Positions 25,570 to 38,200 of a stretch of DNA of 64,000 nt are shown here, in pieces. A program made the translations under genes and the position numbers. Source of the DNA: Phaseolus vulgaris (lineage: Eukaryota > Streptophyta > Magnoliopsida > Fabales > Fabaceae); contig NC_023751.2 in NCBI RefSeq assembly GCF_000499845.2, forward strand, positions 30,909,475 through 30,973,474. The letters run 5' to 3'. Under the pieces are notes generated by a model, which saw only the letters and a list, made by a program, of their open reading frames with translations, ran no database searches and was not told the DNA's origin. Numbering within the stretch: position 1 is the first letter of the stretch; each line of letters begins with the position of its first letter.

Positions 25570-26334
25570 AAAGACAAATTGGGGGTGACAATGTTGGCAA
25601 GTGATTGTGATGGGTTGAGTGAAGAGGTAAATTGGAAGGGAACATGTTCACATGCACATGGGACGGTGGGGGCTCAGGGTCTCCCATTAGATCATTTGGT
25701 ACTTCTCCATAACTTTCTCTCTCTCAAACACACAATTTCAATTCTAGCTTTGTTGTTATCTATAATGGATCAGGAGAGTTTTAAGATAAAAAGAAAAAAA
25801 CTGTGTAAATCCAATTTGTAGTGTTAACCAACTACAAAAGAATAAAAAATCTTTATTTTTCTTACTATCTTATACTTAAGTCGGCATGAATACATTTAAG
25901 ATCTTGTAAGTGTAAAGGAGTCTGAAGAGTTCAGAAGTTCCCAAGAGGAAGCAAATGAGGTTATATTTGAGTGGAATCCGTTGTACAAATGGAGTTTTTC
26001 AAAATTTTGCAGCTTTCTCAATCCTGAAGATTGGAAAAGATATTGTGTTAGATGGTTGTTGTTGGAAGCACTAGCAGCTTCCATGAAATGGATGTCACTA
26101 TCCATCAAACCCACCAACTATGGGCTTAACACATTGGGCCCAGTCTGTCGGAGTGAAGCCATCTCTTCCAACTCATTCTTATATCCTACTCTTTGTTTTC
26201 TGTGTGCTTTGGTCTCTCCTCTGTATTTACTAATTTTGTATATACCTTTGCTTTTCTCCTTCTCTTACCATTCCTATACCAACTTTTATTTGTTCTTTAG
26301 ATCATATATGAGACAATTAATTGGAAAATTTTAA
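25570..26334. other. Unassigned segment with long open frames on both strands
   Basis: The plus strand is open from about 25,896 to 26,334 (about 146 codons, starting after an upstream stop, ATG only internal). The minus strand is open from 26,117 to 25,896 with its own ATG (73 codons, Ser/Asn-rich). This is long for DNA this AT-rich, so an old exon or pseudogene is possible, but I recognise no domain on either strand. Upstream at 25,640-25,760 is a leader-like CTCTCTCTC tract before ATG 25,764, whose frame stops after 18 codons. GGCCCA/AGCCCAT motifs near 26,120-26,145 would suit a minus-strand promoter. Strand and reality are unresolved. Confidence 0.3.
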
Positions 26335-26408
26335 ATAGTGATTTAAGTAAAATAAATGACAATTTCGGATAAGTGTTTATTGTGAATGCAATTTGACTAT
26401 TGTATTGC

Positions 26409-26458
26409 TTTCATTTTTTAAATTTTATAAGAATTTCATTTTTTAAATTTTATAAGAA
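26409..26458. repeat. Perfect 25-bp tandem duplication
   Basis: 26,409-26,433 and 26,434-26,458 are identical (unit begins tttcattttttaaatttt). The surrounding 26,335-27,770 is AT-rich with no other recognisable feature. Confidence 0.9.
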
Positions 26459-27771
26459 GAAGTGTTGGAAGATCCACATCAACTAGAGATTAAGACATTT
26501 CATTGTATATAAGTGAATACAAACTTCATCTATAAGCCGATTTTATGGGATTGAATTAAACTTAAAGTCTACTTTGTAATAAAGACACAATAACACTTAA
26601 ATAAGTGGTATAATAGATATTGTTTTGTCTCCTATAATCATTGTTTTTATCAGACTCTTCAAAGTTTTTGGACAAGTTTTTCTAAAATCCTTTAGTGAAG
26701 TTGTGAGTGAAAGATAGACATTAGAATTAGGTCAGTAGAATACCGAACTTCACAACACTTATTAGAAAAATATAGAATTTTAATGTAAAAGTAAGGGTTA
26801 GTATGAGTTATCAAATAATACTTTCTTTAGTGAATATGCTATTATATATAAAAAAAATAGCCTAAACAGGAAAATATTAATTATGATTGAGTTTTTAAAA
26901 TATGTTCTGTTGAAGTAGTTACATTGAAATTATAGTTAAATAATAACCTATTGGTTTACTATTATATAAAACACCTTTTATATTAGTTCTATAAAATTTA
27001 TTACTTTGGTTACAGAATCCATATAAATACAAGTGATATAGAAAATTTATTTTTTTTATAAAAAAATTGTTATAGTAAGTCAAATTTATTATATAATTAT
27101 AAGTAGGTCATTACTTTTTGTGTAAAAAAAATTGTCAAATGGTTTAATTGGACATCACTTACTATGTGAGTTGCTTAACCATTAGAATATGTCACTTGTT
27201 TTGATTGTAGCAACAGTCATGTAGAATATGCAAAATTCATGTAAGAATGAAATATTTGGACACTACTTTTTATAACAATTGTTTTAATAACTATTACAAT
27301 AAGTCTAATTATAACTAGCATTAAAAAGTGTGACTTATTATTAATTATATATTAGTTATTACCTATGTGAAATAGATATGAAATAGAAGATGATTATAGT
27401 AAGTCACACTTGCATATGATAATAAAAAAACATAAAAGGTTAAACTTTTAAAAAATAAAAATTATTTTAGTTGCTTTCAACCAAGCATAAAAATATCATC
27501 CACCTAAATATAATAATACACAATTTTTCGAAATACTTGTTCATATACTAGTAAATATATCCAATATCTACAAAATTGTATGTATTCTTAACTTAATTAT
27601 AAATTAAGAATTTAATAAAGAAATATTTAAAATATAAATATGGTAAATATACGTATATTGATTAACATTGTATAAAAGGATGAAATGTACCATCTGCATG
27701 TATATTTAAATAAATTCAAGAAATTTACAACTTATCATATCCTCATCCTTTATAATGAAGATGAGTTGTTG

Positions 27772-28840
27772 GTGTTAGAATTGTACACCTGAAATAAGAG
27801 GGGTGAATTGTTTTTAAACGTTTTTTTGCAAACTTTGAAGGTATGGAGAAAGCCAATGAAGAATCAAAGTCAAATGAATGAAAATACTCAAGTTACAAAA
27901 CTGTTTTAGTTGATTTCCAGAGAATCAACCAGTTGTTTTTATCAACCGTTTATAAAAACAACTTAAAACAGTTATAATTGAGATTAGAGAAAGAGAGAAT
28001 CACACAAACAAATTTATACTGGTTCACTCTTACACCAAGAGCTACATCCAGTCCTAAAAAACCATTGGGTATTCCACTATGTAATCAACCACATATTACA
28101 ACCACACACACACACCAAAGAAGTGATCTTGAACCCCTCAAGAACACTCACTTCCTTTGGCAATACAACACACCACATATCAGAACAACCCCTGACTCTG
28201 TGAAACACAGTTATTTATATAAATACAAATCAAGAGAGAATAAGGAAATATCACACCTGATACATATTGAATAACAAAAGATTACACAACAGTCATATTC
28301 CACTCTTAGCAAGTTCAATAAAAGCTTGATGTAAATATTGGAGAAAACTGTTTTCAAAAGATTAATCTCATATCATTACTACTAGGAGCGTAAAACAACC
28401 TATTTAAACTCTAAAAGGCAGTTAAAAGCATTTAATGAAGGAGACAAAATAATTTTGAATCAATTAAAACAGATTTACCCAACTTAATAGATTTTGTTAA
28501 GAGTTTCAAAAAATAATCGGTTGAATTGTCGAAACAACCGATTGAATTGGTTTGACAGCAAGTCAACCAATTTCAAGTTTTGTCAAAGCTTGTTTCAAAA
28601 ACCACTAAGTTTCAAACAACTGATTGAAACGATAAAACAACTGATTGTTTTTTCACTTCTTTGCAAAACACTCTTTTTCAAAAAGGATTTCGTTTAAACC
28701 AACTTTGAATCCTAACTAAGAGTGGATTTACAAATTCAAACTACTCATAACTCACACACACAAGCTACATTCAGCCTTCAAGCAATCCATATAATCCATA
28801 TAGATTTGGAGACATCAAAGCTCTTGTTCAACAATTGAAT
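27772..28840 (-). mobile_element. LTR-like segment of a legume-type copia element
   Basis: Begins TGTTAGAATTG..., with 'aagaggggtgaattg', a wording I associate with legume copia LTRs read in reverse (…CAATTCACCCCTCTT…TCTAACA). It contains 'actggttcactcttacaccaagagc' and repeated AACCGATTG/CAATCGGTT motifs at 28,515-28,650. No coding region. It may be a solo LTR or part of the next segment; boundaries are approximate. Confidence 0.45.
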
Positions 28841-29900
28841 AATTACACTTCAAATTAAATGCAAATGATTAAAACATATTTCGCATTATAATTAAATAAG
28901 TTTATTTATTATGGATGAAAGAGATTCTGAAGGAGGAAAATATTTACATAAAGAGTCAAGAGAACTAACAAAAGCTTGGTAAGAAAAGAACAAGAGCAAG
29001 AAATAAAGAAGAGTTTTCAAGAAAGATTTTTTTAAAAAAAACTAAAATAAATTAAAGAAATAAAGAAGTAAAATAACTTGTAAATTTTAGAAATTATAAA
29101 ATATTCATCTGTTGAAAAAACAATTGAATAATCAACCTCTATTTATATAGTTTTGAAAATGCTAATTTAAAATAGATACTGACACTTTTAATTGATTATA
29201 TCAAGATGTTAATAGATTGTTTTCAATTAAATTTGAAAAACAATTGTAACGCTTTTTGTTTTAGTCGATTATAGCACATGTTAATCAATTATTTCTATTT
29301 TACAACTAATGTATAAAACGCATTTAATCGATTATGAAGTATTTTAATCGATTAATATCTTGAGATATGGTTCTACTACTCTTTGTTTAATCAACTATTA
29401 AAAGAATAATAAATTATCATGTTATAAACCTCACCGGGAATAATTGAATCGATTATACACAAAACTTAATTGATTAGCAAGGTCATAAAACCCGTTTTAA
29501 AACATTTTCTTACTTTTCAAAACATGTTTTCTTTTCATTCATATTAGTAATGGATGTGTTTGATTAAAACCTTGTGCAAAAGACTCAACTTCATATAAGA
29601 ATTCTCTAAACAACTTCAACATCTTCATCTTTAAACATCATCAAAAACAACTTCTTTTGAAGCTTGAGACACTTTTTCAAGTCTAACACAACATTCTCAA
29701 ACTTTCATATCCTTAAGATGATTAGTTTTTTCTTCTTCTTCTTGAATTCAATTACAAGAACAACCACAAAGAAAAGGGAATTACAACATTTGAATATAAT
29801 GTTTATAGGTCAAATTTACCTAAAACATGATCATTCTAAGAGATCTTTTCTAAAGAAATTCTAACACTTTTAAACTCTAGAAAACTAGAAGGAAACACAA
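28841..29900 (-). mobile_element. Retrotransposon-derived segment related to 53.4-54.0 kb
   Basis: The minus strand of about 29,580-29,700 (gacttgaaaaagtg...ctcaagcttcaa...gatgaagatg) matches the plus strand of 53,450-53,520 (gacttgaagactcaagcctccaa...gaagatgaagat). Both are followed, in the same relative direction, by a cluster of TAATCGATTA-like palindromes (here 29,188-29,476). So the two are copies of one element family in opposite orientation. No open frame of note. Confidence 0.5.
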
Positions 29901-32239
29901 ACATTAACTCAAAATAACAAAAGCAAGCCATAAATAAGATTAACCATGCATTAAAGTCATATCCATTTTTTTACATAGAATTTGGCCAACAAGAAAAGAT
30001 ATAGATACAATTTCTTGATCAATGGAGTAATGGATGAAACAAACTAAACAACAAGTCCTAAATAATACTACATTGTCTCAATCTATCAAAGAAAACAAGC
30101 CAAACCAAGAATTACATCCACAGAAAAATGAGTATGAAACCCAACTTTTGAAAGAACACTTACTTGGATGTGATAAACACTCTTTGTTTTGGGTTAATCT
30201 TCTAGCTCTCATGACCACTTTGTGTAATTCTTAGAACGATGAAAGGATCTTGATCAACTTAGAGAAAAAGAACTACTTGAAAGAACAAGAATACAATGCG
30301 AGAGTTTTCAATTCGACATTCATCAAAACAAAAAGAAAAAAAAATAATTAAAAAATTAATACACTTAAAACTAACCCAACTGTGTATCTATAAGTTCTTC
30401 TTATTTATACTTTTTTTTATCCGCTCTTTTTATTTATACTAGCGACCTATAAAGAATTCTCAATTTAAATGCATTAAACTAAAAAGGTTAAAATATATGA
30501 AATCAATTATGTAAAATAAATTTGTCAAAATGATTTTTGTATTTTTTTTAAAGAAAGTATTGGATTTTTTAGATATAAAGTAAAATATATTCCATTCATT
30601 ACTTTCATAAAAGTAAATATATTTATAATATATTCTTATAAACAGATAAACTTCAAGGAAATTTTGAAACTAAAAACAAGTAAATTTTTTAACACGAGAT
30701 AAATCGATAAGAAACAAAAAGATACAAATAAAATGAATAAGAAAGAACGAAAATGATATTCAAAGTGGAATGTGATAATTAAAGGTAGTTTGCAAATTAT
30801 AATTTTTTAATGAATAAGAAAAGAAAAGGTAAGAGAGAGACATTACCAAGGATAAAACATAAATATGAATAAGAAGTCAAACAAATTGGTAAGCAAACCT
30901 ACGAGTATTACCTCATGTTTTTATTACCATTTCAAAGTTGGAGAGTTCTCAAATATTTTGTCACACCTAACTACAAATAAGAAAAATTTATGCATAAAAA
31001 AATTTATGTAATAGTTTTAACATTATCTTATTTGTACCAAACATACACTACCCTAATTTGATAAGTTGACAACAGTAGATTGTTTATAATGACTAAAATT
31101 AGAATAAAAAATAATCTTTTATTGAAATGTGGACCTATGTGAGGAGATAAAAAAGTTTAAGATATTATTTCAGCTATATTTTCAAAAAAAAATTCAACTC
31201 CTCGCATGGATTCACATATTTAGTAAAATACTAATTTTCACTGTAAGTTTAACCGTTGTAATATGGAACAATCAACTATTGGGTTGTCAACATATCAAGA
31301 CTCCTTAATATATATGCTTTGATGTTTCATCTTTACATTATAACATTGTTAATAACATTCATTTTTAATAAAAAAATATTTTTTTCAAACATCAAAATTT
31401 AACTTTTAAGACTTCAATTTTTAACACTACCAAAATTGAAGTTTCAATTTTGGTTTGAACTAATTATTTCGTTATCAAAATGAATTTAAGTAAAATCTAA
31501 TAGGACTCTTTTTAAAATTATGATTATAAATTTAAAAATGTTTTTCTATATTAAAACATACAAATAATTTCTATATAAACTCATTACATATAAAAATTAG
31601 AGCTAATTTCATTTAAAATATATTTATATTCAAATTTTTAATTTTTAATTTTTTAAATTGATATGAGCCAATTAAAATATATTTACTCAATTCTTTGATT
31701 TTTAAACCTAATTCATTATTATCATAATTTTTTTACATATTTTGTCAGATCAACATAACATAACTTTAATATAAATATAAAAGTCGTATAAAAACACATA
31801 ATTTCTATTTTAAGAATAGTTAAAAGTGAAGTCGTGCTTTTATTCCACAATTTTAATATTGTGTAAAAATAATGTAATAACTGAACACTTTTTATTAAAC
31901 TGATTTACAACTTCACTTTTATCACCCTCACAGCTTAAATCGTGTGGTGCCAGGTTTGCACCACTTTACCAAATGTATAATAAAAAATTTTGCACACATG
32001 GTAATAACGAATCTGAATTTTGACCATTTTTCAACTTTTTTCCTGGATCGAATCGCGGTTTTTTTTTTTCCAGGTGCTATAATGCATGACCACATTTATT
32101 AGAAAGCATAGCGGATGAGATAAAGAAGGGAAGAGGTTTTAGGCATAAGTACGTGGAAGAATGTGGTTCCTTGAGTTCCTTCATTTCCCTTCCAACTAAC
32201 TACCATTCATCATCCTCACTTCACACCATCACTGCACAA
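29900..32239. other. AT-rich intergenic region and SPPA promoter/5' UTR
   Basis: No gene or clear element is seen. The last 300 bp are presumably the SPPA promoter and leader. A 12-codon upstream frame (ATG 32,161 to TAA 32,197-32,199) would lie in the leader if transcription starts before it. Confidence 0.4.
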
Positions 32240-35200
32240 ATGTCCAAGCTCCTTCTTCTACCCTCTCTTCCCCTCACTCCCTCCCCTCACCGTTATCACA
32301 CTCTTTCTTCCGCTTCCACCCTTCAATTTCAATGCCGATTCCCCTTCCACTCCCACGCGCGCACGACATACCCTTCCCTTCGCGCTTTGGATTCCTCTTC
32401 CGACGCCATAACCAACGAAGAATTGAAAGAAGTGCCAACAGAAGAGGGCGTTCTAGATCAGAGTGTTGGGATTACGGACGAGGATTATCCAAGTGGCGAG
32501 TTCGATTTCAAACCGGTTACCGGATGGAGCAGCTTCCTCGTTAAGCTTAAGATGCTGGTTGCGTTCCCTTGGGAGCGTGTGCGCAAGGGCAGCGTTCTCA
32601 CAATGAAGCTTCGTGGCCAGGTTACCGTCTCTGTTCTTGTCCTCTTTCTCGTAGGAAGAGAATAACCATAGATAAATGACCAATTTGGTACTTATGCTGT
32701 TAATTTATTCCTGGAAAGAAGGAGTTGAGACAATGTGTAGTGTTACCTAGTTGTCACATTCTATGTAGGACGGATACTCACATGGACATGCATACTTGGA
32801 CTAATCTGTAAAATGTGAATGTATATATTATATCATTATGAATTATATGATAGGATGTAGAAAAAGACATTTAGTTGAAATTCATTTAAAGATAAATTAA
32901 TAAAAAAATTTCACATTATATAAGAATATGATAGGAGATTAAATAAAAACATTTCCATTAATACATATATAATCTAAATATTGTTGATTATGTATAAAAT
33001 TTGTTCCTTATTTCTATAATTATAGTAGAAAATCATTGAATTTGTCATTTTTAGAATTGTGTGGGAACTGTATTAGAATTGTCATAGACCCAAAACAATA
33101 TCTTTGAGGAGAATGATGATAAAATAGAGAATGATAAGCATCACTTCGTATCATTCCAAATTGCTAGATGACAATACCCAAACCATGCACATGGTGATTG
33201 TTTGAGGCCATATAAGGACTTGCGTAGGCCACATAGCATATTAGATGACCAACAAAGACAGGAGGCTTCTCCATGTAGACTTCTTCATCAAGGTCACCAT
33301 GTAGAAATGCATTTTTATGTCAAGCTGAAAGAAAGTTCAGTGGGCTGCAATGGAAGAGAAGTTGAATAGATGTCATTTTTGCAACAAGAGAGAGTGTCAG
33401 TAGAATCTTGGCCATATATTTGTGTGTATCCTTTCTCAACTAGTCGAACTTTACCATCATTAGGTCCTATTTTAAGAGCATACACGACACCCAACGATTG
33501 ATTTTGCAGTTGGTAAAGGAACCAAATCCTAAGTATCACTACTTTGAAGGGCACACGTCTCATCAATCATCCTTGTTGTCACTCTGGTGAGATAAAGCTT
33601 CACCTGGAGACTTAGGAATAGGAATAGAAGATAATGAGGAAAAAAAAAGATATTGTATAGGGAAAAGCCCATGATAACTGAGGTTTGTATAGTGGGGAGA
33701 AGGGTTACAGATAGAACGTGTGTACCATTTCGAATAACAATATGCCAATCATTTTCAGATGAGATCAAATCCTATACAAGAGATGGTGTCGAAGAAGAAT
33801 TAGGCATGACCTCCACTATATCACTATCTGTCCAAGATGGATCTCGTATTGAAATATCAATAGGTCATGAACAACGTTAATATATCTAAAGTAGTGCAGT
33901 AGAAACGTCCTGAGTTATGGTAGAGTCATTTGGTGCTGATGAAGGAAGATTAACATTGGTGGGAAAGTGACTACATATGTTGTCATTAAAATGAACATTT
34001 GTATAATATGGAACAAACTCAAAGAAAGAGATGTCAATAGACACAAAATACATATGAAGATCACGAGATAAACATCAATACTCATTTTGAGAGCAATGAT
34101 ATCCCTTGAAGACGCATTTGAATGACTAAGGAGAAAGTTTAACTTGACCAGGTGTGAGGTTAAGTACAAAACATGTGGTATAAAAAACACGTGGAGGAAG
34201 ACTCAATAAAGGAGAATGAGGAAAAGCACAAAGTGGTACTTGATCATTAAAAATAGATGACATTTGATTAATGAGATAACATGGGTAGAGCATCCCCCAA
34301 GAATGGTGAGGAAAATGACTGTGAAGAAGTATATGAGTAGTTTCATAAGATGTTTGTTTTTGCATTCAATCACTCCATTTTGTTGAGGAGTATGAAGACA
34401 CCGAGTTTGACAAAGGATATCATTGAATGCCATGAATTTCTGAAACTAGTTCGACAGATACTCACAAGCATTGTCATTGTGAAGAGCACGTATGGATATA
34501 CTAGATTGTGTTTTGATTTCATTAAAAAAAAAGTTTGAAATATAGAAAACAATTAGGATCATTCTTCATTAACCATCCAATATACATCTCAAATAATCAT
34601 CAATATAAAAAAATATTTAAAACCAAAAAATGTAACAGAAGAAGGGCCTCAAATATCAGAGTGAACAAAAGAAAAAATGAGACAACTTGTTTATTAAGAC
34701 TATCACGAAAAGAATGATGAGAATGTTTTTCTATTTGACATGACATGACTCACAATTTAAGTAAACAAATGTTTTAAACTTGACACCATTTTCTACAATT
34801 TTGTTAACAAGCTACTTGTGCATGAACATCATTTGAGAGATCATTAATGAACATATTGATGGTGATGGAAGAAATAGTAAAGGCATGTGACTGACATCTG
34901 ATGCCAATTGTCTACCAGATATCCAATCCTGCAAGGTAATATTATTTTTAGTGAAGGTGAGGATAACATTATAGGATTGGGTCAATCAAGTAACATACAT
35001 TAAATTAAAAGGGCAATTAGAAACATAAAGAAGAGAGTCAACAATAAGGGATGGGAGGGGTTGGGTAGTACCTATGTTGTAAGCTTGTGTTTTTGGAGAA
35101 GAAAGAACAATTACTAAATATGTGATTAGTTGCATCAGAATCAATAACCTAAGGACAAAAAAAGGAGATTGAGAGAGATAAGTAGATCAACTATTGGTGT

Positions 35201-38200
35201 ATGCCATCGAAGCAATGTTGTTAGTGGATTGGCAAGTTGCACACCATTTGATAAAGTCTTCAAATGTTGCTGGAGATGAATCAACTGACAATTTAGGAGC
35301 AATATGTGACTCAACAGTGGATGCCTGAGCAATATTGTGTGGATGAGGGAGTTTCTTGTTCAACTTCCAACAGTTATCAATTGCTCGTCCAATGTGGTGA
35401 CAATGTTTGCACTTTGGCTGATTTTAGAACTACCTGTCCCAGAGAGTCCAAAATTATTACTCTGTGAAGCAAAGACAGTCACCTGTAATGAAGTATGTGT
35501 CTTCGTGTTTATTTTATGAGGAATACATAGGAGTGCAGATAATGTGGAAGTAATAGTAGGATTTAATGGTGATTCCAAAATCTTATCACTGGTAGCAATA
35601 TACTCTTGTGACAGCCATACAGGCTCAAGGTCATCAAAAAATCACTGCCTCAAGTTCCTTCTACACATATGCAGATGGTGGAAGGAGCTCATTAAAATCA
35701 TGTAAGACAACATGAAGCCGTTTATGATAAGCAGACATAAGACCCTTAAAATGTTGTTGCGCAAGAAGTGTTAACAGATTTTGCACACGTTGTATGGACG
35801 TTGTGTTTCATTGGTATAAAGGGCTCGAGCCTCACTCCCAACTGATGCATACATCTCATGGGACAAAAAATAGGTTTGAGTGAGGTGTTAATATTGGATT
35901 TAATGACACGGTAGACTTGAGCATCACTCCTTATCCATTATTCACTATGTTCTATAGAAATGGATTCAACAATGGTAGTGAGATGCGATCTGTAGCCCAA
36001 CCCACTTAACCATAACCCAATTTCAGAAGCTCATGCAGAATAGTTAGAGACGTCCATCTTCTCAATATTAACAATATGGTTAGAAAAGATGGGAGAATTT
36101 GTTTTGGAGGTGGATATGGTGTTGGAAGACATTTTCTTTTGGAAGGCTGAAGTTAAAAAAAAATTAAAAAAAAAATTGAGCAGAGGGCACCTGAATAGTT
36201 GAAGCGAACTTGGGAGAAAAGTTCATAAAAATAATCCTCCAAAGATAGTGGGTCTACTGGGCAACACACTCTTGAAAAAGGCTCTAGATATTGCGTTATA
36301 CTCTAAGGAAAAGAGAAACATTAAAAAGAGAAACATTAAGTTGAAACTGCATGTTTTTGAGATAGCTAGCACGGGTGCTTTATTTATATTGAGGAAAAAA
36401 AATCCGTACAGCTGATAGAGGAGATTTGATATCCTCTAATAACAAAAATAAATTAAAATGTTCTTAATAACACTTATATAGTTTAGGAATTCTTGATTAT
36501 ATAGGATTGACTCTTCATTTCTATAACTATAGCAATATTCGAAATGATAAGGATTAGTTTCTTATTTCTGTAGTTATAAGACTTAATGACAAAATAGTAT
36601 GTTATGTTTGTCTTTAAAATTATATTTTAATAATAAAATAGTCTTACAAAACTTATTGAAAGACATTTTACACACTGAGGCACTAGAATAAATATTTTGT
36701 TTTTTCTGGACTGAATTGATAGAGCTTTACACATTTAACTGAATTAGTCATTTATCCCAATAACCCGTTAACGTAAATCATGAGGGCTAGTAACACACTC
36801 TAGAACATTTTTTCTGATACAATATTCCGTAACTAAGTGTAATATTAAGAGAGAAAGGTTCCTTAAGCAAACTGTGTAACCTACAGAATATGGTGATTTT
36901 CAATAAATTTCGACTATTTAAAGAGGCTGTTCAAAATAATAGGTTAGAGAGTGTGTTCCTAGTATTAGTACTCTAATTCCTTTTTTATTGAAAAATAAAT
37001 ATATTGCAACTCGCAAAGTTGGGAATTAAATTCAGTGCAATCATTTTGAGTTGTAGTAAACTTCAGAGTGATGATTTATAGAAATGAGGACTGTTATTTG
37101 TATAACAAGTTGCACAAAGAATTTATAACCAAGAGAAGGATAGAGAGAAGCTCATGAAATATATTAAATTAGGGGAAGCAGAAAGACACAAAAGATTTCT
37201 TATGCAAACCTATATAAGTTGTTATATGAATAACATATGTTTACAGTGTGTCCTATGTATCAAGCACATCATCAGTTTCTTTCTCTTTCTATCACAACAT
37301 ATCATCTATTATACTTATACGTGTCATCTAATGTTAGAGTGTCCATTGCTTATTTTCCTAAATTTTGGGGCATCATAAAGGAATTGCCAGCATTTTTGAG
37401 TTATAGAAGCTACTTTTTGTATATTTTTATAAATGATAAAAGTTACAAGCAATTCCTACATACTTTTGGTGTTCATCAGAGTAAACTTTTTCACCCTGCT
37501 AACCTATGTTTCTTTGATATGAACCTTTATTATTAGTATTACATAAATTATTGATAAAACTCTAATTTTATTGGGAACACAATATTAAATAAAGTAGAAG
37601 GAGGAAAATAATATCTATTATTTCTTTTTTAATATATCTATAAATTAGATATAAAATAAAGTAATGCTTAGTTATGCAAAAAAGAATCACACAAACGTTT
37701 TATTGTTTCACATATTCAGATATCTGATCAAGTGAAGAGTAGGTTCTCTCCGGGACTTTCTTTGCCTCAAATTTGTGAGAACTTTTTGAAAGCAGCATAT
37801 GATCCTCGTGTTTCTGGGATCTATCTTCATATTGATAGTTTAAATTGCGGGTGGGGTAAAGTAGAAGAAATTCGAAGGCATATATTGGATTTCAAAAAAT
37901 CAGGTAAAGGCTCTGGACTTGTACTGCATCTTTCATATGGAATAAAGAGGAATGTGGAAACATAGAATATCCAAACAGTTTTTCATATTGTATGCTGTTT
38001 ATAGAAACTTATATTAGAGTCAAATGAACCAGTGAAGATTTAGAAGATAGTTCAGTAAACTCACATACCTAGTTACATATATAATATAATTGCATATGGC
38101 TTCCATGGCTACACCCATTCAAAATGCCAAGCTACAGTTGTTTCTTGAACATTTTAAACCTTCACTACCAATACATGTACCATGAAGTTTTAGTGCTTTT

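Noticed and set aside
32153..32239. Extending SPPA upstream of ATG 32,240
   Set aside because: The frame is open to 32,153 but has no upstream in-frame ATG; MSKLLLL fits the family start.
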